From NCBI GenBank assembly GCA_028287505.1, contig JAQBPN010000052.1, forward strand, positions 1 through 38,399: a DNA stretch of 38,399 nt, read 5' to 3'. Under the pieces are notes generated by a model. It made no database searches and was not told the origin of the DNA. It saw only the letters and a list, made by a program, of their open reading frames with translations. This DNA comes from Fibrobacterota bacterium (GTDB lineage Bacteria; Fibrobacterota; Fibrobacteria; UBA11236). Shown piece by piece: positions 6,995 through 16,635 of this stretch (within the stretch, counting starts at the first letter, position 1; each line of letters starts with the position of its first letter). Position numbers and translations under genes: made by a program.

Positions 6995-9900
6995 ATAAAG
7001 CGAATCCTTCCGAGGAATCCGGCAACGGGCCCGTGGTGGCGGAGGACATGGGTCTTGCCGAGCAGGCGGCCTTCCTCACCTCCATCCTGGAAAGTTCGAC
7101 GGAATACGCCATCGTGGCCAAGGATTTAAACGGCCGGATCCTGGCTTGGAATGAAGGCGCGCATCAGATCTACGGCTACGGGCCTTCGGAGGTGGTGGGC
7201 AAGGCGAAGGCCTTCATCCTGGACGATCCCGCGGACGTGGCTTCCGGGCGGGCCCAAGGGATCCTGGACGAGGCCCGGCAAACCGGGAAATGGGAAGGCG
7301 AGATGGTCCGCATCCGGAAGAACCATGAGAGGTTCAACGCCTACGTTACCATCACCCTGAGGCGCGACAAGCTCGGGAAGCCCATCGGCTTCACCGCAGT
7401 TTCCCGCGATCTCACCGGGGCCCAGCGCGGCGAGCGCCACCTGCGGGAGTTCCAGGAATACAACCGGAGCCTCATCGAGTCCAATATCGACGCGCTTATG
7501 ATCACCGACCCGCTGGGAGTGATCACCGATGTGAACAAACAGATGTGCGAAATGACCGGATACAGCCGCGAGGAATTGATCCATTCCACGGTCAAGCGCT
7601 ATTTCACGGATGCGAACCGGGCCGAGGACGGCATCCGCGAGGTGCTGGCCGAGGATCGCGTCATCAATTATGAGTTGACCCTCCGCTCCAAGGCGGGCAG
7701 GGAGACCTTGGTTTCCTACAATGCCACCACCTTCCGCGCCGCCGACGGCAAACTGCGGGGCGTTTTCGCCGCCGTTCGCGACATCGCCGACCAGAAGCTC
7801 CTCGAGGACCAGCTCCGCCAGGCGCAGAATTACACCCGCGGCCTGATCGAGGCCTCCTTGGACGCGCTGATCATGGTGGGTCCCGATTCCGTGATCACGG
7901 ACGTCAACGATGAAACCATCCGGTTCACCGGTTATACGCGCGAAGAATTGATTGGAAGCCCGTTCTCCGATTACTTCACCGACCCCGCGCGCGCCACCGC
8001 CGGCGTGCAAAAGACCCTGTCGGAAAGCTTCGTCACCAACTACGAGTTGGTGCTCCGCTCAAAGGCCGATTTGGAGACCTTGGTGTCCTTCAACGCCTCG
8101 GTGTTCCGGGACACGGAGGGGAAAATACGCGGCATTTTCGTTTCAGCCCGCGATATCACCGAGCAGAGGCGCCTGGAGGAGGAGCTGCTCCAAGCCCGGA
8201 ATTACACCCGCGGCCTGATCGAATCCTCCGTGGACCCCATGATCACGGTCTTCCAGGACTTTACCATCTCCGACGCGAACGAGCAGATGGTGCGCCTGAC
8301 GGGCGTTCCCAAAGCCACCCTGATCGGGACCAAGTTCAATACGTATTTCACCGAGCCCGATCGGGCGGCGGCGGGAGTGCGCAAAACCCTGAACGAGGGA
8401 TCGGTCACCAACTACGAACTCACCCTCAATACTCCCAGCGGCTCCGAAGTGCTGGTGTCCTTCAACGCCTCCATTTTCAAGGATACGGAAGGCAACGTGC
8501 GGGGCATTTTCGCGGTCGCCCGGGACGTGACCGAACAGCGCAGGCTGGAGCAGCAGTTGCTTGAGCAGCAGAACTACAGCCGGGGTCTGATCGAGGCTTC
8601 CGTGGATGCCCTGGTCACGGTGGACCCTTCCGGCCGGATCACCGGCGTGAACGATCGGATGATCCGGCTGACCGGCTTCCCCAGAAACAAACTGGAAGGA
8701 AGTCCTTTCGCCGATTACTTCACCGATCCCGTCCGGGCCGCCGCCGGCGTCCGCAAGACCTTCGATGAGGACGTCGTGAAAAACTATGAGTTGGTGGTCA
8801 AGACCAAAGCCGGGTCCGAATCCGAAGTGTCCTTCTACGCCGCGGTCTTCAAGGACACGGCGGGGCGCGTGGCCGGCATTTACGCGGCCATCCGCGACAT
8901 CATCGATCAAAAGCGCCTGGAAGAGGCGTTGCGGGAGCAGCAGACATACACCCGCGGTCTCTACGAGTCCAACATCGACGCCCTCATGACCACCGATTCG
9001 CTCGGGGTCATAACGGACGTGAACAAGCAGATGTCCGCCGTCACCGGCCACGCGCCCGAAGAATTGATCGGCACGCCTTTCAAGGACTACTTCACCGATC
9101 CCAAGCGGGCCGAGGACGGCATCCGCAAGGTGCTGGCGGAAGGGCGGGTCACGAATTACGAGCTCACCATCCGGGCCAAGGACGGGAAGGAGACCATGGT
9201 CTCCTATAACGCCACGACCTTCACCGGCCGGGACGGAAAGCTGCGGGGCGTGTTCGCCGCCGCCCGCGACATCACCGACCAGAAGCGCCTTGAGGAGGAA
9301 CTGCGCCAAGCGCAGAACTACAGCCGCGGCCTGATCGAGTCTTCCGTGGATGCCATGCTCACCGTGGCCCCGGACCTGACCATCATCGAGGTCAACAAGC
9401 AAATGGTCCGCCTCACGGGGTTCACCCGGGATCAGTTGATCGGAAGCGCGTTCCGGGACTATTTCTCCGAACCCGACCGGGCCACCTCGGGAGTGGAAAA
9501 GACCCTGAAGGACGGGTTCGTCACCAATTATGAACTGACCTTGCGGTCCCGCCACCGCCGCGAAATCCTGGTGTCCTTCAACGCCTCGGTTTTCAAGGAC
9601 ACGGGCGGAACCGTCCGGGGCATCTTCGCCGTGGCCCGGGACGTCACCGAGCAACGGCGCCTGGAAGAGCAGCTCCAGGACCAGCAGAACTACAATCGCG
9701 GCCTGATCGAGTCCTACGTGGATGCCCTCCTGATGGTGGCCCCGGACTTGACCATCACCGACGTCAATGAACAGACTGTGCGCCTCACCGGCTACTCCCG
9801 GGAGGAACTGGTGGGCAGTTATTTCCGGGACTACTTCACCGACCCGGAAAAGGCGGCCAACGGCGTCCATGAGGCGTTGTCCCGGGGGTCCGTGACCAAT

Positions 9901-12747
9901 TACGAACTCGTCCTCAAATCCAACGCGGGCAAGCGCACCATGGTGTCCTTCAACGCCGGCACCTTCAAGGACACCTCGGGCCGCGTAGCGGGCATCCTGG
10001 CCGCCGCGCGGGAAATCACGGCCCAGAAGCGCCTGGAGGATCAGCTCCGGGATCAGCAGAACTACAGCCGCAGCCTCATCGAATCTTCCGTGGACGCCCT
10101 CATGATCGTGGATCCCAACGGGGTCATCACCGATGTCAATGAACAGTCCGTCCGGCTTACCGGCTATAACCGCAAGCTGCTCATCGGCAGCCCCTTCGTG
10201 AATTATTTCACCGACCCGGACCGCGCCCTGCGGGGCGTCCAGAAGACCTTCGAGGACAACTCGGTGTCGAACTACGAACTCCTGGTCCGCTCAAAGTCCG
10301 GCCGGAAGAATTCCGTATCCTTCAATGCCGCCGTATTCCGCGATACCTCGGGGGAGATAGGAGGCATACTGGCCGCCGCCCGCGACGTGACCGAATACAA
10401 GCAGATAGAGCAGAAGATCCGCGAGCAACAGACCTACACGCGCGGCCTCATCGAATCCAACATCGACGCGCTGATGACCACCGACACCCTGGGGATCATC
10501 ACCGATGTGAATCTCCAGATGTGCGCGGCCACGGGAAGGACCCGGGAGGAACTGATCGGGACCCCTTTCAAGGACTATTTCACCGACCCGGACCGCGCGG
10601 AAAACGGCATCCGCCAGGTCCTGATCGAGGACAAGGTCACCAACTACGAACTGACCATCCAGACCAAGGACGGAAAAGGGACCCTGGTGTCCTACAATGC
10701 CACCACCTTCAAGGGAGCCGACGGCCGGCTGCGCGGGGTTTTCGCCGCCGCCCGCGATATCACCGATCAGAAGATCCTGGAAGAAAAGATCCGCAAGCAG
10801 AACAGCGAACTTACGGAAACCACCACCTTCCTGAACAACGTGCTGGAGAGCTCCATCGAGCACTCCATCATCGCCATCGATCTGGACGGAAAGATCCTGG
10901 CCTGGAACGAGGGGGCCAAGCGCAATTACGGCTATTCCCAGGCGGACGCGGTGGGAAAACTCAACACCCGGATCCTGCATACCGTCGAAGACATCGGATC
11001 GGGGCGCGTGCAGGCCATGCTGGATACCGCCTTGTCGGAAGGAAAGTCCGAAGGCGTATTCGACCACGTGCGCAATGACGGCAAGGTCTTCACCGCCTCG
11101 GTGGCGGTGTCCCTGCGCCGCGATTCCTCCGGCCAATCGGTCGGCTACCTTTTCATTTCCAAGGACATCACCGATCAAAAGGTCCTGGAAGAGCAACTCC
11201 GCCGCAAGAACGAGGAATTGCAGGAGCAGAATCGGCGCGTTCAGGAGGCGAACCGGCTGAAAAGCGAGTTCCTGGCGAACATGTCCCATGAGTTGCGGAC
11301 GCCGCTGAACGGGATCATCGGATTTTCGGAGCTGATGTTCAACGGCAAGGTAGGCCCCATGGCGGATGAGCACAAGGAATACCTGGGCGACATCCTCACC
11401 GGCGCCCGGCATCTGCTGCACCTCATCAATGACGTCCTGGATCTTGCCAAGGTGGAATCCGGAAAGGTTGAGATACACCCCGAGCAGGTGAGCCTGCTGC
11501 ACCTGGCTTCCGAAGTGAAAGACCTGCTGGCTACCATGGCCGATCAGAAGAATATCCGCGTCGATCTGCAAGTGGGCCCGGGTCTGGACAACGTGGTCCT
11601 GGATTCCGGGAAATTCAAACAAATCCTTTACAATTACCTGTCCAATGCCCTCAAGTTCACCCCGGAGGGAGGCAAGGTCCAGATCCGCTTCAGCCCCCAG
11701 GGCAAGGACGATTTCCTGCTGGAGGTGGAGGACAACGGCATCGGGATCTCGAAGAAGGACATGGATCGCCTCTTCATCGAGTTCGAGCAATTGGATTCCG
11801 GCACTTCCAAGAAGTATGCCGGCACCGGCCTGGGCCTGGCCCTGACCAAGCGCATTGTCGAATACCAGGGTGGAAAAGTGGGCGTTAGCAGCCGGGAGGG
11901 GCATGGCAGCACCTTCTCCGCCATCCTGCCCCTTTCCCTCAATGCGAATGCGCGCCGGATGGAGGATCTCCCATCGGCCCGTCCCGCCGGCCAGCGCAGC
12001 ATTCTGGTGGTGGAGGATGATGTTCAGGATATGGAATGGATTGTCAAGACCCTGACCCTGGCCGGTTTTTCCGTGGACCAGGCCGCAACGGGCAAGGATG
12101 CCATCCTGAAATGCCGGGAACGCCGCTACGATGCGATTACCCTGGATCTGATCCTTCCCGACCTGGGAGGCTGGGGAGTGCTGCGCGAAATCCGTAACGC
12201 GGGGCTCAATGCGGATACGCCCATCATCGCGGTCACCGTGGCGGCGCAAAGATCCGCCATCGCCGCCTTCCGTATCCATGACTTGCTTCCCAAACCGATC
12301 ACCAAGGTCGCTCTGCTCGATTCCCTGGAAAGTGCCGGCCTCGCCGCCGGCAAAAAGGTTCTTGTCGTCAACGATGATCCGCAAATCGTCAAAATGGCGG
12401 AGTTGGCCATCAAAAAGGCCGGTTGGGTTCCCCTTACCGCCACGGATGGGGAATCCGGACTGCTCATCATGGGCCGGGAGGCTCCATCTGCCGTCGTTTT
12501 GGACCTGATGATGCCGGAAATGAACGGGTACGATTTCCTCACGCGTATGCGGGAATTGCCCTTCGGCCGCGAGGTCGCCGTTTTCGTCTGGACGGCCAAG
12601 ACTTTGACCGGCCCGGAATTGAAGCTCCTGCAGGCCAGAGTGAAGAAAATCGTTCCCATCGGGGATGGGGGGACTTCCCCATTACTGGAAGAATTGAGGT
12701 GCCACTTGAAGGAAGAACCAAACCCGGCCGCAATTTCCGCGGCCTGA
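6991..12747 (+). CDS. giant hybrid sensor histidine kinase with eleven PAS domains
   Basis: This 1918-residue protein has no signal peptide or membrane segment, so it senses in the cytosol. Order: PAS1 (about 28-150); nine tandem PAS units (158-1273) each exactly 124 residues; PAS11 (about 1280-1395), which resembles PAS1 (both have GKILAWNEGA-like cores); a helical linker; HisKA with H1433 in MSHELRTPLNG; HATPase with N1552, DNGIG from D1581 and GTGLGLA from G1611; receiver 1 with D1719 and LPKPI; receiver 2 with D1838. Receiver 2 seems to lack the usual KP lysine (VKKIVPIG in its place), so its switching may be altered. Linkers between PAS units have DITxQKxLEExL coiled-coil signatures. It is co-translated with the upstream HTH-receiver gene and sits 42 bases before a second hybrid kinase. 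Ligands are unknown. Confidence 0.9.
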   Translation: MNKANPSEESGNGPVVAEDMGLAEQAAFLTSILESSTEYAIVAKDLNGRILAWNEGAHQIYGYGPSEVVGKAKAFILDDPADVASGRAQGILDEARQTGKWEGEMVRIRKNHERFNAYVTITLRRDKLGKPIGFTAVSRDLTGAQRGERHLREFQEYNRSLIESNIDALMITDPLGVITDVNKQMCEMTGYSREELIHSTVKRYFTDANRAEDGIREVLAEDRVINYELTLRSKAGRETLVSYNATTFRAADGKLRGVFAAVRDIADQKLLEDQLRQAQNYTRGLIEASLDALIMVGPDSVITDVNDETIRFTGYTREELIGSPFSDYFTDPARATAGVQKTLSESFVTNYELVLRSKADLETLVSFNASVFRDTEGKIRGIFVSARDITEQRRLEEELLQARNYTRGLIESSVDPMITVFQDFTISDANEQMVRLTGVPKATLIGTKFNTYFTEPDRAAAGVRKTLNEGSVTNYELTLNTPSGSEVLVSFNASIFKDTEGNVRGIFAVARDVTEQRRLEQQLLEQQNYSRGLIEASVDALVTVDPSGRITGVNDRMIRLTGFPRNKLEGSPFADYFTDPVRAAAGVRKTFDEDVVKNYELVVKTKAGSESEVSFYAAVFKDTAGRVAGIYAAIRDIIDQKRLEEALREQQTYTRGLYESNIDALMTTDSLGVITDVNKQMSAVTGHAPEELIGTPFKDYFTDPKRAEDGIRKVLAEGRVTNYELTIRAKDGKETMVSYNATTFTGRDGKLRGVFAAARDITDQKRLEEELRQAQNYSRGLIESSVDAMLTVAPDLTIIEVNKQMVRLTGFTRDQLIGSAFRDYFSEPDRATSGVEKTLKDGFVTNYELTLRSRHRREILVSFNASVFKDTGGTVRGIFAVARDVTEQRRLEEQLQDQQNYNRGLIESYVDALLMVAPDLTITDVNEQTVRLTGYSREELVGSYFRDYFTDPEKAANGVHEALSRGSVTNYELVLKSNAGKRTMVSFNAGTFKDTSGRVAGILAAAREITAQKRLEDQLRDQQNYSRSLIESSVDALMIVDPNGVITDVNEQSVRLTGYNRKLLIGSPFVNYFTDPDRALRGVQKTFEDNSVSNYELLVRSKSGRKNSVSFNAAVFRDTSGEIGGILAAARDVTEYKQIEQKIREQQTYTRGLIESNIDALMTTDTLGIITDVNLQMCAATGRTREELIGTPFKDYFTDPDRAENGIRQVLIEDKVTNYELTIQTKDGKGTLVSYNATTFKGADGRLRGVFAAARDITDQKILEEKIRKQNSELTETTTFLNNVLESSIEHSIIAIDLDGKILAWNEGAKRNYGYSQADAVGKLNTRILHTVEDIGSGRVQAMLDTALSEGKSEGVFDHVRNDGKVFTASVAVSLRRDSSGQSVGYLFISKDITDQKVLEEQLRRKNEELQEQNRRVQEANRLKSEFLANMSHELRTPLNGIIGFSELMFNGKVGPMADEHKEYLGDILTGARHLLHLINDVLDLAKVESGKVEIHPEQVSLLHLASEVKDLLATMADQKNIRVDLQVGPGLDNVVLDSGKFKQILYNYLSNALKFTPEGGKVQIRFSPQGKDDFLLEVEDNGIGISKKDMDRLFIEFEQLDSGTSKKYAGTGLGLALTKRIVEYQGGKVGVSSREGHGSTFSAILPLSLNANARRMEDLPSARPAGQRSILVVEDDVQDMEWIVKTLTLAGFSVDQAATGKDAILKCRERRYDAITLDLILPDLGGWGVLREIRNAGLNADTPIIAVTVAAQRSAIAAFRIHDLLPKPITKVALLDSLESAGLAAGKKVLVVNDDPQIVKMAELAIKKAGWVPLTATDGESGLLIMGREAPSAVVLDLMMPEMNGYDFLTRMRELPFGREVAVFVWTAKTLTGPELKLLQARVKKIVPIGDGGTSPLLEELRCHLKEEPNPAAISAA
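7462..10809 (+). repeat. nine 372-bp tandem PAS-coding units
   Basis: Equivalent codons of successive units begin at 7462, 7834, 8206, 8578, 8950, 9322, 9694, 10066 and 10438: every interval is exactly 372 bp, with no insertion or deletion. Units 1, 5 and 9 share ESNIDALM.TD.LG.ITDVN and SYNATTF; units 4 and 8 share VDP.G, KTF, AAVF and the linker REQQTYTRG. The array is therefore built of a four-unit block repeated twice plus the first unit of a third. Confidence 0.9.
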
Positions 12748-12789
12748 AATCGAAGGGATGGGAATCGTCAAAAAAGGACTGGAGTAGGA

Positions 12790-15700
12790 ATGCATAACGG
12801 AAAAATCATGGTGGTTGAGGACAATCCCATCACGCGGAAAATGGTCAAGGTGGCCCTTCGCACGGAAGGGTACCAGGTTTTGGAGGCCGCCGACGGCCGG
12901 GCGGCCCTGGACATGATCGACAAGGAGAAACCGGATCTCATTCTCCAGGACCTGCGTCTTCCGGACATGACCGGCTTCGAATTGGCGCGGGAATACCGCT
13001 CCCGGTCGGACCTCAAGGAAATCCCCATCATCGCCGTGACCGGCCTGCTTTTCCGCAAAGACGAGACCTCCGCGGAATTGATGAGCGATTTCACCGCCGT
13101 CCTCACCAAGCCGATTGAACCCTCGCGATTGATATTGCTTATCAAAGGATACCTGGCCAAAAGAGAGGCGGCTGCCGGACAGCCCGGCCGCGGGATGAGC
13201 ATCCTTGTGGTGGATGACGATTTGTCCCAAGGCAAGCTCCTGAAATTGACCCTGGAAGAATTGGGCTTCCATGTCACGACCGCCCCCGATGGCATGGAAG
13301 CGCTCAAGGCCGCACGGGAAGCCCCCCCGGACTTCATCGTCTCCGACGTTCTCATGCCGCGCATGGATGGGTTCCAGCTTTGCCTGGCCCTGCGGGATGA
13401 AAACATCTTCCCGCTCATCGGCATTTTCCTGATCACCTCCATTTTCGTGGAGCAGGAAGATCACCGCATCGCCTCGGCCGTAGGCGCCACGGCCCTGCTC
13501 GTGCGCAATGAGAATCCCGGCCAGGTTGGCAAGGCCATTCTGGAGCAAATGGGCGGCGGAAACCGTCTCCCATCCCTCTCGTCCTCCAGCGCGGAGGGAT
13601 TGAAGGAATACATTTCGACGAGGCAAATGGACCGGCTGGGGGAAATCTACCTGAGCCAAAGCCGGCGCCTTTCCCTGCTGGAAGTGAGCCTTGGCATCCT
13701 GACCAACCTGGCCGGAACCCTGCATGGGAATTCCTCGGAAGCCTCCCTGCTGCAGGAACTGTTGCTCAAGGGGTTGGATGCCTCCGGCCTCTCCTATGGG
13801 GCGATTTTTTTGCTGTCCCCCGGGGGAAGGCTTTCACTGGAAGCGAATATCGGCATCACGGGATTGACCGATGACATCCAGCAAAGATATCCGGAAGCTT
13901 TCGGATTTTTTCTCCAGGCCACCGGCAAAGGGGACTCTTTGCAGTTACCCTGTTCCGGCATCTCCCCGGATTCCTGCGATGCCCTGCTGGAAGAATGGAG
14001 CATGAAGTCCCTGTTGGTTTCGCCGATAGGGATGGGCAGGCAGAACCTCGGCATCCTGTTGCTGGGATCGGAATCCAAGAAGTTGACCCAGGATTGGATG
14101 AGTTTCGGCGATGCCCTGAGCTGCCAAATCGCCCAATTCGTCCTTCTCCTGCGGACCATGGGATCCCTGCAGAACGCGGAAGGAAAATACCGGGAGCTGG
14201 TGGAGCAGGCCAACGACGGGATTTTGCAGCTGAATCCCGCCGGGATGATATTGGAAGCCAACGGCCGATTCGAGGAAATGACGGGGTATCTGCGGGAAAA
14301 CCTCAAGGACAGGCCGCTCACGGCCATTGTATCAGCGAAGGACCGGGAAAGGGTTTTCTCGAATTTCGAAAACCTGCCGAGCCAGGGTTCCTTTCTGTTG
14401 GGGGAGGTCGGGCTCATCCGGGAGGATGGCGGCATCGTCTATACGGATATCTCCGTCAGCACGGTCGAAGCCATAGGTTCCACGGTATTGGCCATCGCCA
14501 GGGATGCCACCCGGAGAATGCTTTCGGAACAGTATATGGCGGCCCAATATGCGGCCACGCGCGGACTGGGCCAAGCGGCCGACATCGAAGCCGCGGCGCA
14601 GGTGATCTTCGACGCCATCCTGGTCCATCTCAAATTCAACGCAGCGGTCCTTTGGCTCAAGGATGCGAAGACCGGCGCTCTGTACTCCTTCGCTTGCAAA
14701 TGTTTCCCGCCCTCTTTGCCGACCAAGGGTTTCGAGGAGGCTTTGCGCAGCGCCCGCTTCCCTTCCGGCAAGGGTTTTCCCGGCAAGATTCTGGAGTCGG
14801 GCGAGTCCGGGTGGATTTCCGAAATCTGCTTTTCCATGGATACGCTCCTCAATACCGAGGCCGTCGGGGCAGGCTATCAGAGCGTGGCGGGAATTCCCAT
14901 CACCCACGGGGAACGCATCCTGGGCGTGCTGGAGTGTTATGATTCGCGCATTTTGGCGCAGGACCCCGGACTGCTGGGAGCCCTGGAGACCATAGGAGGC
15001 CAGTTGGGCCAATTCATGGAAAGAAAGCGCGCCGAGGAGGGCTTGGGCCAGAGCATGGAGCAATTGCGGCAAGCCCAAAAGATGGAAGCCTTGGGCCAAT
15101 TGGCCGGAGGCGTGGCCCATGATTTCAACAATTTGTTGGGCGTCATCCAGGGGTACAGCGAGCACCTCATGGGCATGCTTCCGGAAGAGAGCCTCTATAG
15201 GGAAAATGTGGAGGAAATCCTGAAGGCAGGGGACCGGGCGCAAGCGCTGACCCGGCAATTGCTGACCTTCAGCCGGAAGCAGGTCGTACAGCCCGCGATG
15301 ATAAACTTCAACGCGGTCATTCTGGCCATGAAGGAGTTGCTTGGCCGGCTCGTGAACGAGGACATCGAATGCGTGTACGAATTGGAGCCGGACCCATGGT
15401 GGATTTTCGCGGATCCCGGTCAGGGCGAGCAAATCATCATGAACCTGGCGGTGAACGCCAGGGACGTAATGCCGGCGGGGGGAAGGCTGCTCATCGAAAC
15501 CCGCAACGTGACGTTGAAGAACGGCGCCGTCCCCATTGCCGAAGACTTGGTCCCGGGAAACTATTTCCAGGTGAAAGTGACCGACCAGGGCTCGGGGATG
15601 TCCGAGGAAGTGAAAGCCCGGCTCTTCGAACCTTTTTTCACGACCAAAGGCAGGGACCAAGGCACCGGGCTGGGACTTTCCACCGTCTACGGCATCGTCA

Positions 15701-16215
15701 AGCAATATAACGGCAGGATCCTGGTCGAAAGCGAACCGGGAAAAGGCTCCACCTTCACCATTTATTTTCCCGGCTTCCTGAAACCGGTCCAAACCCAAGA
15801 TATCATTCCAACGGAGGCTCCTCCCGCGAAAGGAATGGAGACTCTGCTGATCGTGGAAGACCAGGAAGCGCTGCGGAAAATCCTCGGTGGTCTTCTTCGC
15901 GGGCAGGGTTATACGGTGGTGGAAGCCAAGAATGGTTCGGAAGCCTTGGCTTATTTCACCGGGCATGTCGAAGAAATCGATTTGGTGATCACGGACATGG
16001 TGATGCCGGTCCTGGGCGGAGCCGGCCTTGCCAGGGGCCTTTGGAAAATCAAGCCCAGCGTGAAGGTGATGTTCATGTCCGGCTATCTTGACGGGGAGGC
16101 GGGACAGGGCGACCTCATTGGTCCGGGGACTTTGTTCCTGCAAAAACCGTTCAAATCGGATTCGCTTTTCACGAAGGTCCGATCCGCATTTTCCGCCACA
16201 GGCAAGGAGGAGTAG
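12790..16215 (+). CDS. hybrid histidine kinase, REC-REC-GAF-PAS-GAF-HisKA-HATPase-REC
   Basis: A soluble 1141-residue kinase. Receiver 1 (about 5-120) has D54 and LTKPI. Receiver 2 (about 136-255) has D186, but RNENP stands where KP is expected. A GAF-like region (about 285-455) is followed by PAS (about 462-575, ELVEQANDGILQLNPAG), a second GAF (about 585-745), HisKA with H777 in GGVAHDFNNLLGVI, HATPase (about 870-995, EPFFTTKGRDQGTGLGLS) and a terminal receiver with D1069 and LQKPF. The AHDFNN kinase type differs from the SHELRTP type of its neighbour, so the two kinases are not recent duplicates. It is placed to take phosphoryl groups on its front receivers and relay them. A GGAG ribosome site precedes ATG 12790. 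Its last codons encode the ribosome site of the next gene. Confidence 0.9.
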   Translation: MHNGKIMVVEDNPITRKMVKVALRTEGYQVLEAADGRAALDMIDKEKPDLILQDLRLPDMTGFELAREYRSRSDLKEIPIIAVTGLLFRKDETSAELMSDFTAVLTKPIEPSRLILLIKGYLAKREAAAGQPGRGMSILVVDDDLSQGKLLKLTLEELGFHVTTAPDGMEALKAAREAPPDFIVSDVLMPRMDGFQLCLALRDENIFPLIGIFLITSIFVEQEDHRIASAVGATALLVRNENPGQVGKAILEQMGGGNRLPSLSSSSAEGLKEYISTRQMDRLGEIYLSQSRRLSLLEVSLGILTNLAGTLHGNSSEASLLQELLLKGLDASGLSYGAIFLLSPGGRLSLEANIGITGLTDDIQQRYPEAFGFFLQATGKGDSLQLPCSGISPDSCDALLEEWSMKSLLVSPIGMGRQNLGILLLGSESKKLTQDWMSFGDALSCQIAQFVLLLRTMGSLQNAEGKYRELVEQANDGILQLNPAGMILEANGRFEEMTGYLRENLKDRPLTAIVSAKDRERVFSNFENLPSQGSFLLGEVGLIREDGGIVYTDISVSTVEAIGSTVLAIARDATRRMLSEQYMAAQYAATRGLGQAADIEAAAQVIFDAILVHLKFNAAVLWLKDAKTGALYSFACKCFPPSLPTKGFEEALRSARFPSGKGFPGKILESGESGWISEICFSMDTLLNTEAVGAGYQSVAGIPITHGERILGVLECYDSRILAQDPGLLGALETIGGQLGQFMERKRAEEGLGQSMEQLRQAQKMEALGQLAGGVAHDFNNLLGVIQGYSEHLMGMLPEESLYRENVEEILKAGDRAQALTRQLLTFSRKQVVQPAMINFNAVILAMKELLGRLVNEDIECVYELEPDPWWIFADPGQGEQIIMNLAVNARDVMPAGGRLLIETRNVTLKNGAVPIAEDLVPGNYFQVKVTDQGSGMSEEVKARLFEPFFTTKGRDQGTGLGLSTVYGIVKQYNGRILVESEPGKGSTFTIYFPGFLKPVQTQDIIPTEAPPAKGMETLLIVEDQEALRKILGGLLRGQGYTVVEAKNGSEALAYFTGHVEEIDLVITDMVMPVLGGAGLARGLWKIKPSVKVMFMSGYLDGEAGQGDLIGPGTLFLQKPFKSDSLFTKVRSAFSATGKEE

Positions 16216-16635
16216 ATGCCCGGTGAGTCCATTCTCATTGTAGATGACAAACCCGAAAACCTGAAGCTGGCCCGGGTGCTCTTGCGGATATCCGGGTATG
16301 AAGTCGCCACCGCATCCAATGCGAAGCAAACCCTTTCCATTTTGGAAACCTTCCGTCCCCGCTTGATCCTGATGGATATCCAATTGCCGGACATGGACGG
16401 ACTCGAGCTGACCAGGAAGATAAAGAGCGACCCCGCCAATGCCGGCATCCTCGTCTTGGCCGTGACGGCCTATGCCATGAAGGGGGACGAGGAAAAAGCC
16501 CTTTCCGCCGGTTGCGACGGTTATGTCACCAAACCCATCGATACGGTAAGGCTACCGATCCTTATCCAAGACCTGCTGGCAGCCAAGCCCGGCCCGAAGC
16601 AGGAAAACACGAACACATCTTCATTCACTTCCTGA
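16216..16635 (+). CDS. single-domain response regulator (DivK/CheY-like)
   Basis: A 139-residue lone receiver: acidic pair D10-D11, phospho-acceptor D54 in LILMDIQLPDMDG, T in AVTAYAMKGDEEKALSAG, and the conserved lysine in VTKPID. The alpha-4/beta-5 region is of the DivK type. The C-terminal tail (about 120-139) is Ser/Thr/Asn-rich and unstructured. The ATG follows the previous stop codon with no gap, and AAGGAGG sits inside the end of that gene, so translation is coupled. It is likely a diffusible phospho-relay partner for the two kinases. The tail overlaps the end of the opposite-strand L,D-transpeptidase remnant by 11 bases. Confidence 0.9.
   Translation: MPGESILIVDDKPENLKLARVLLRISGYEVATASNAKQTLSILETFRPRLILMDIQLPDMDGLELTRKIKSDPANAGILVLAVTAYAMKGDEEKALSAGCDGYVTKPIDTVRLPILIQDLLAAKPGPKQENTNTSSFTS

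Noticed and set aside
8143-9870. Long antisense open frame (575 codons) across the PAS array, and another at 10291-12384
   Set aside because: They mirror the repeated codon pattern of the GC-rich sense gene; the peptides are Gly/His/Asp-rich and periodic only because the PAS units are.
7462-10809. CRISPR or satellite repeat
   Set aside because: The 372-bp period is protein-coding throughout, differs between copies mainly at synonymous and tolerant sites, and has no short identical repeats with spacers.
14332-16383. 683-codon antisense frame over the second hybrid kinase
   Set aside because: The sense strand encodes an unbroken chain of kinase motifs; the antisense product has none.
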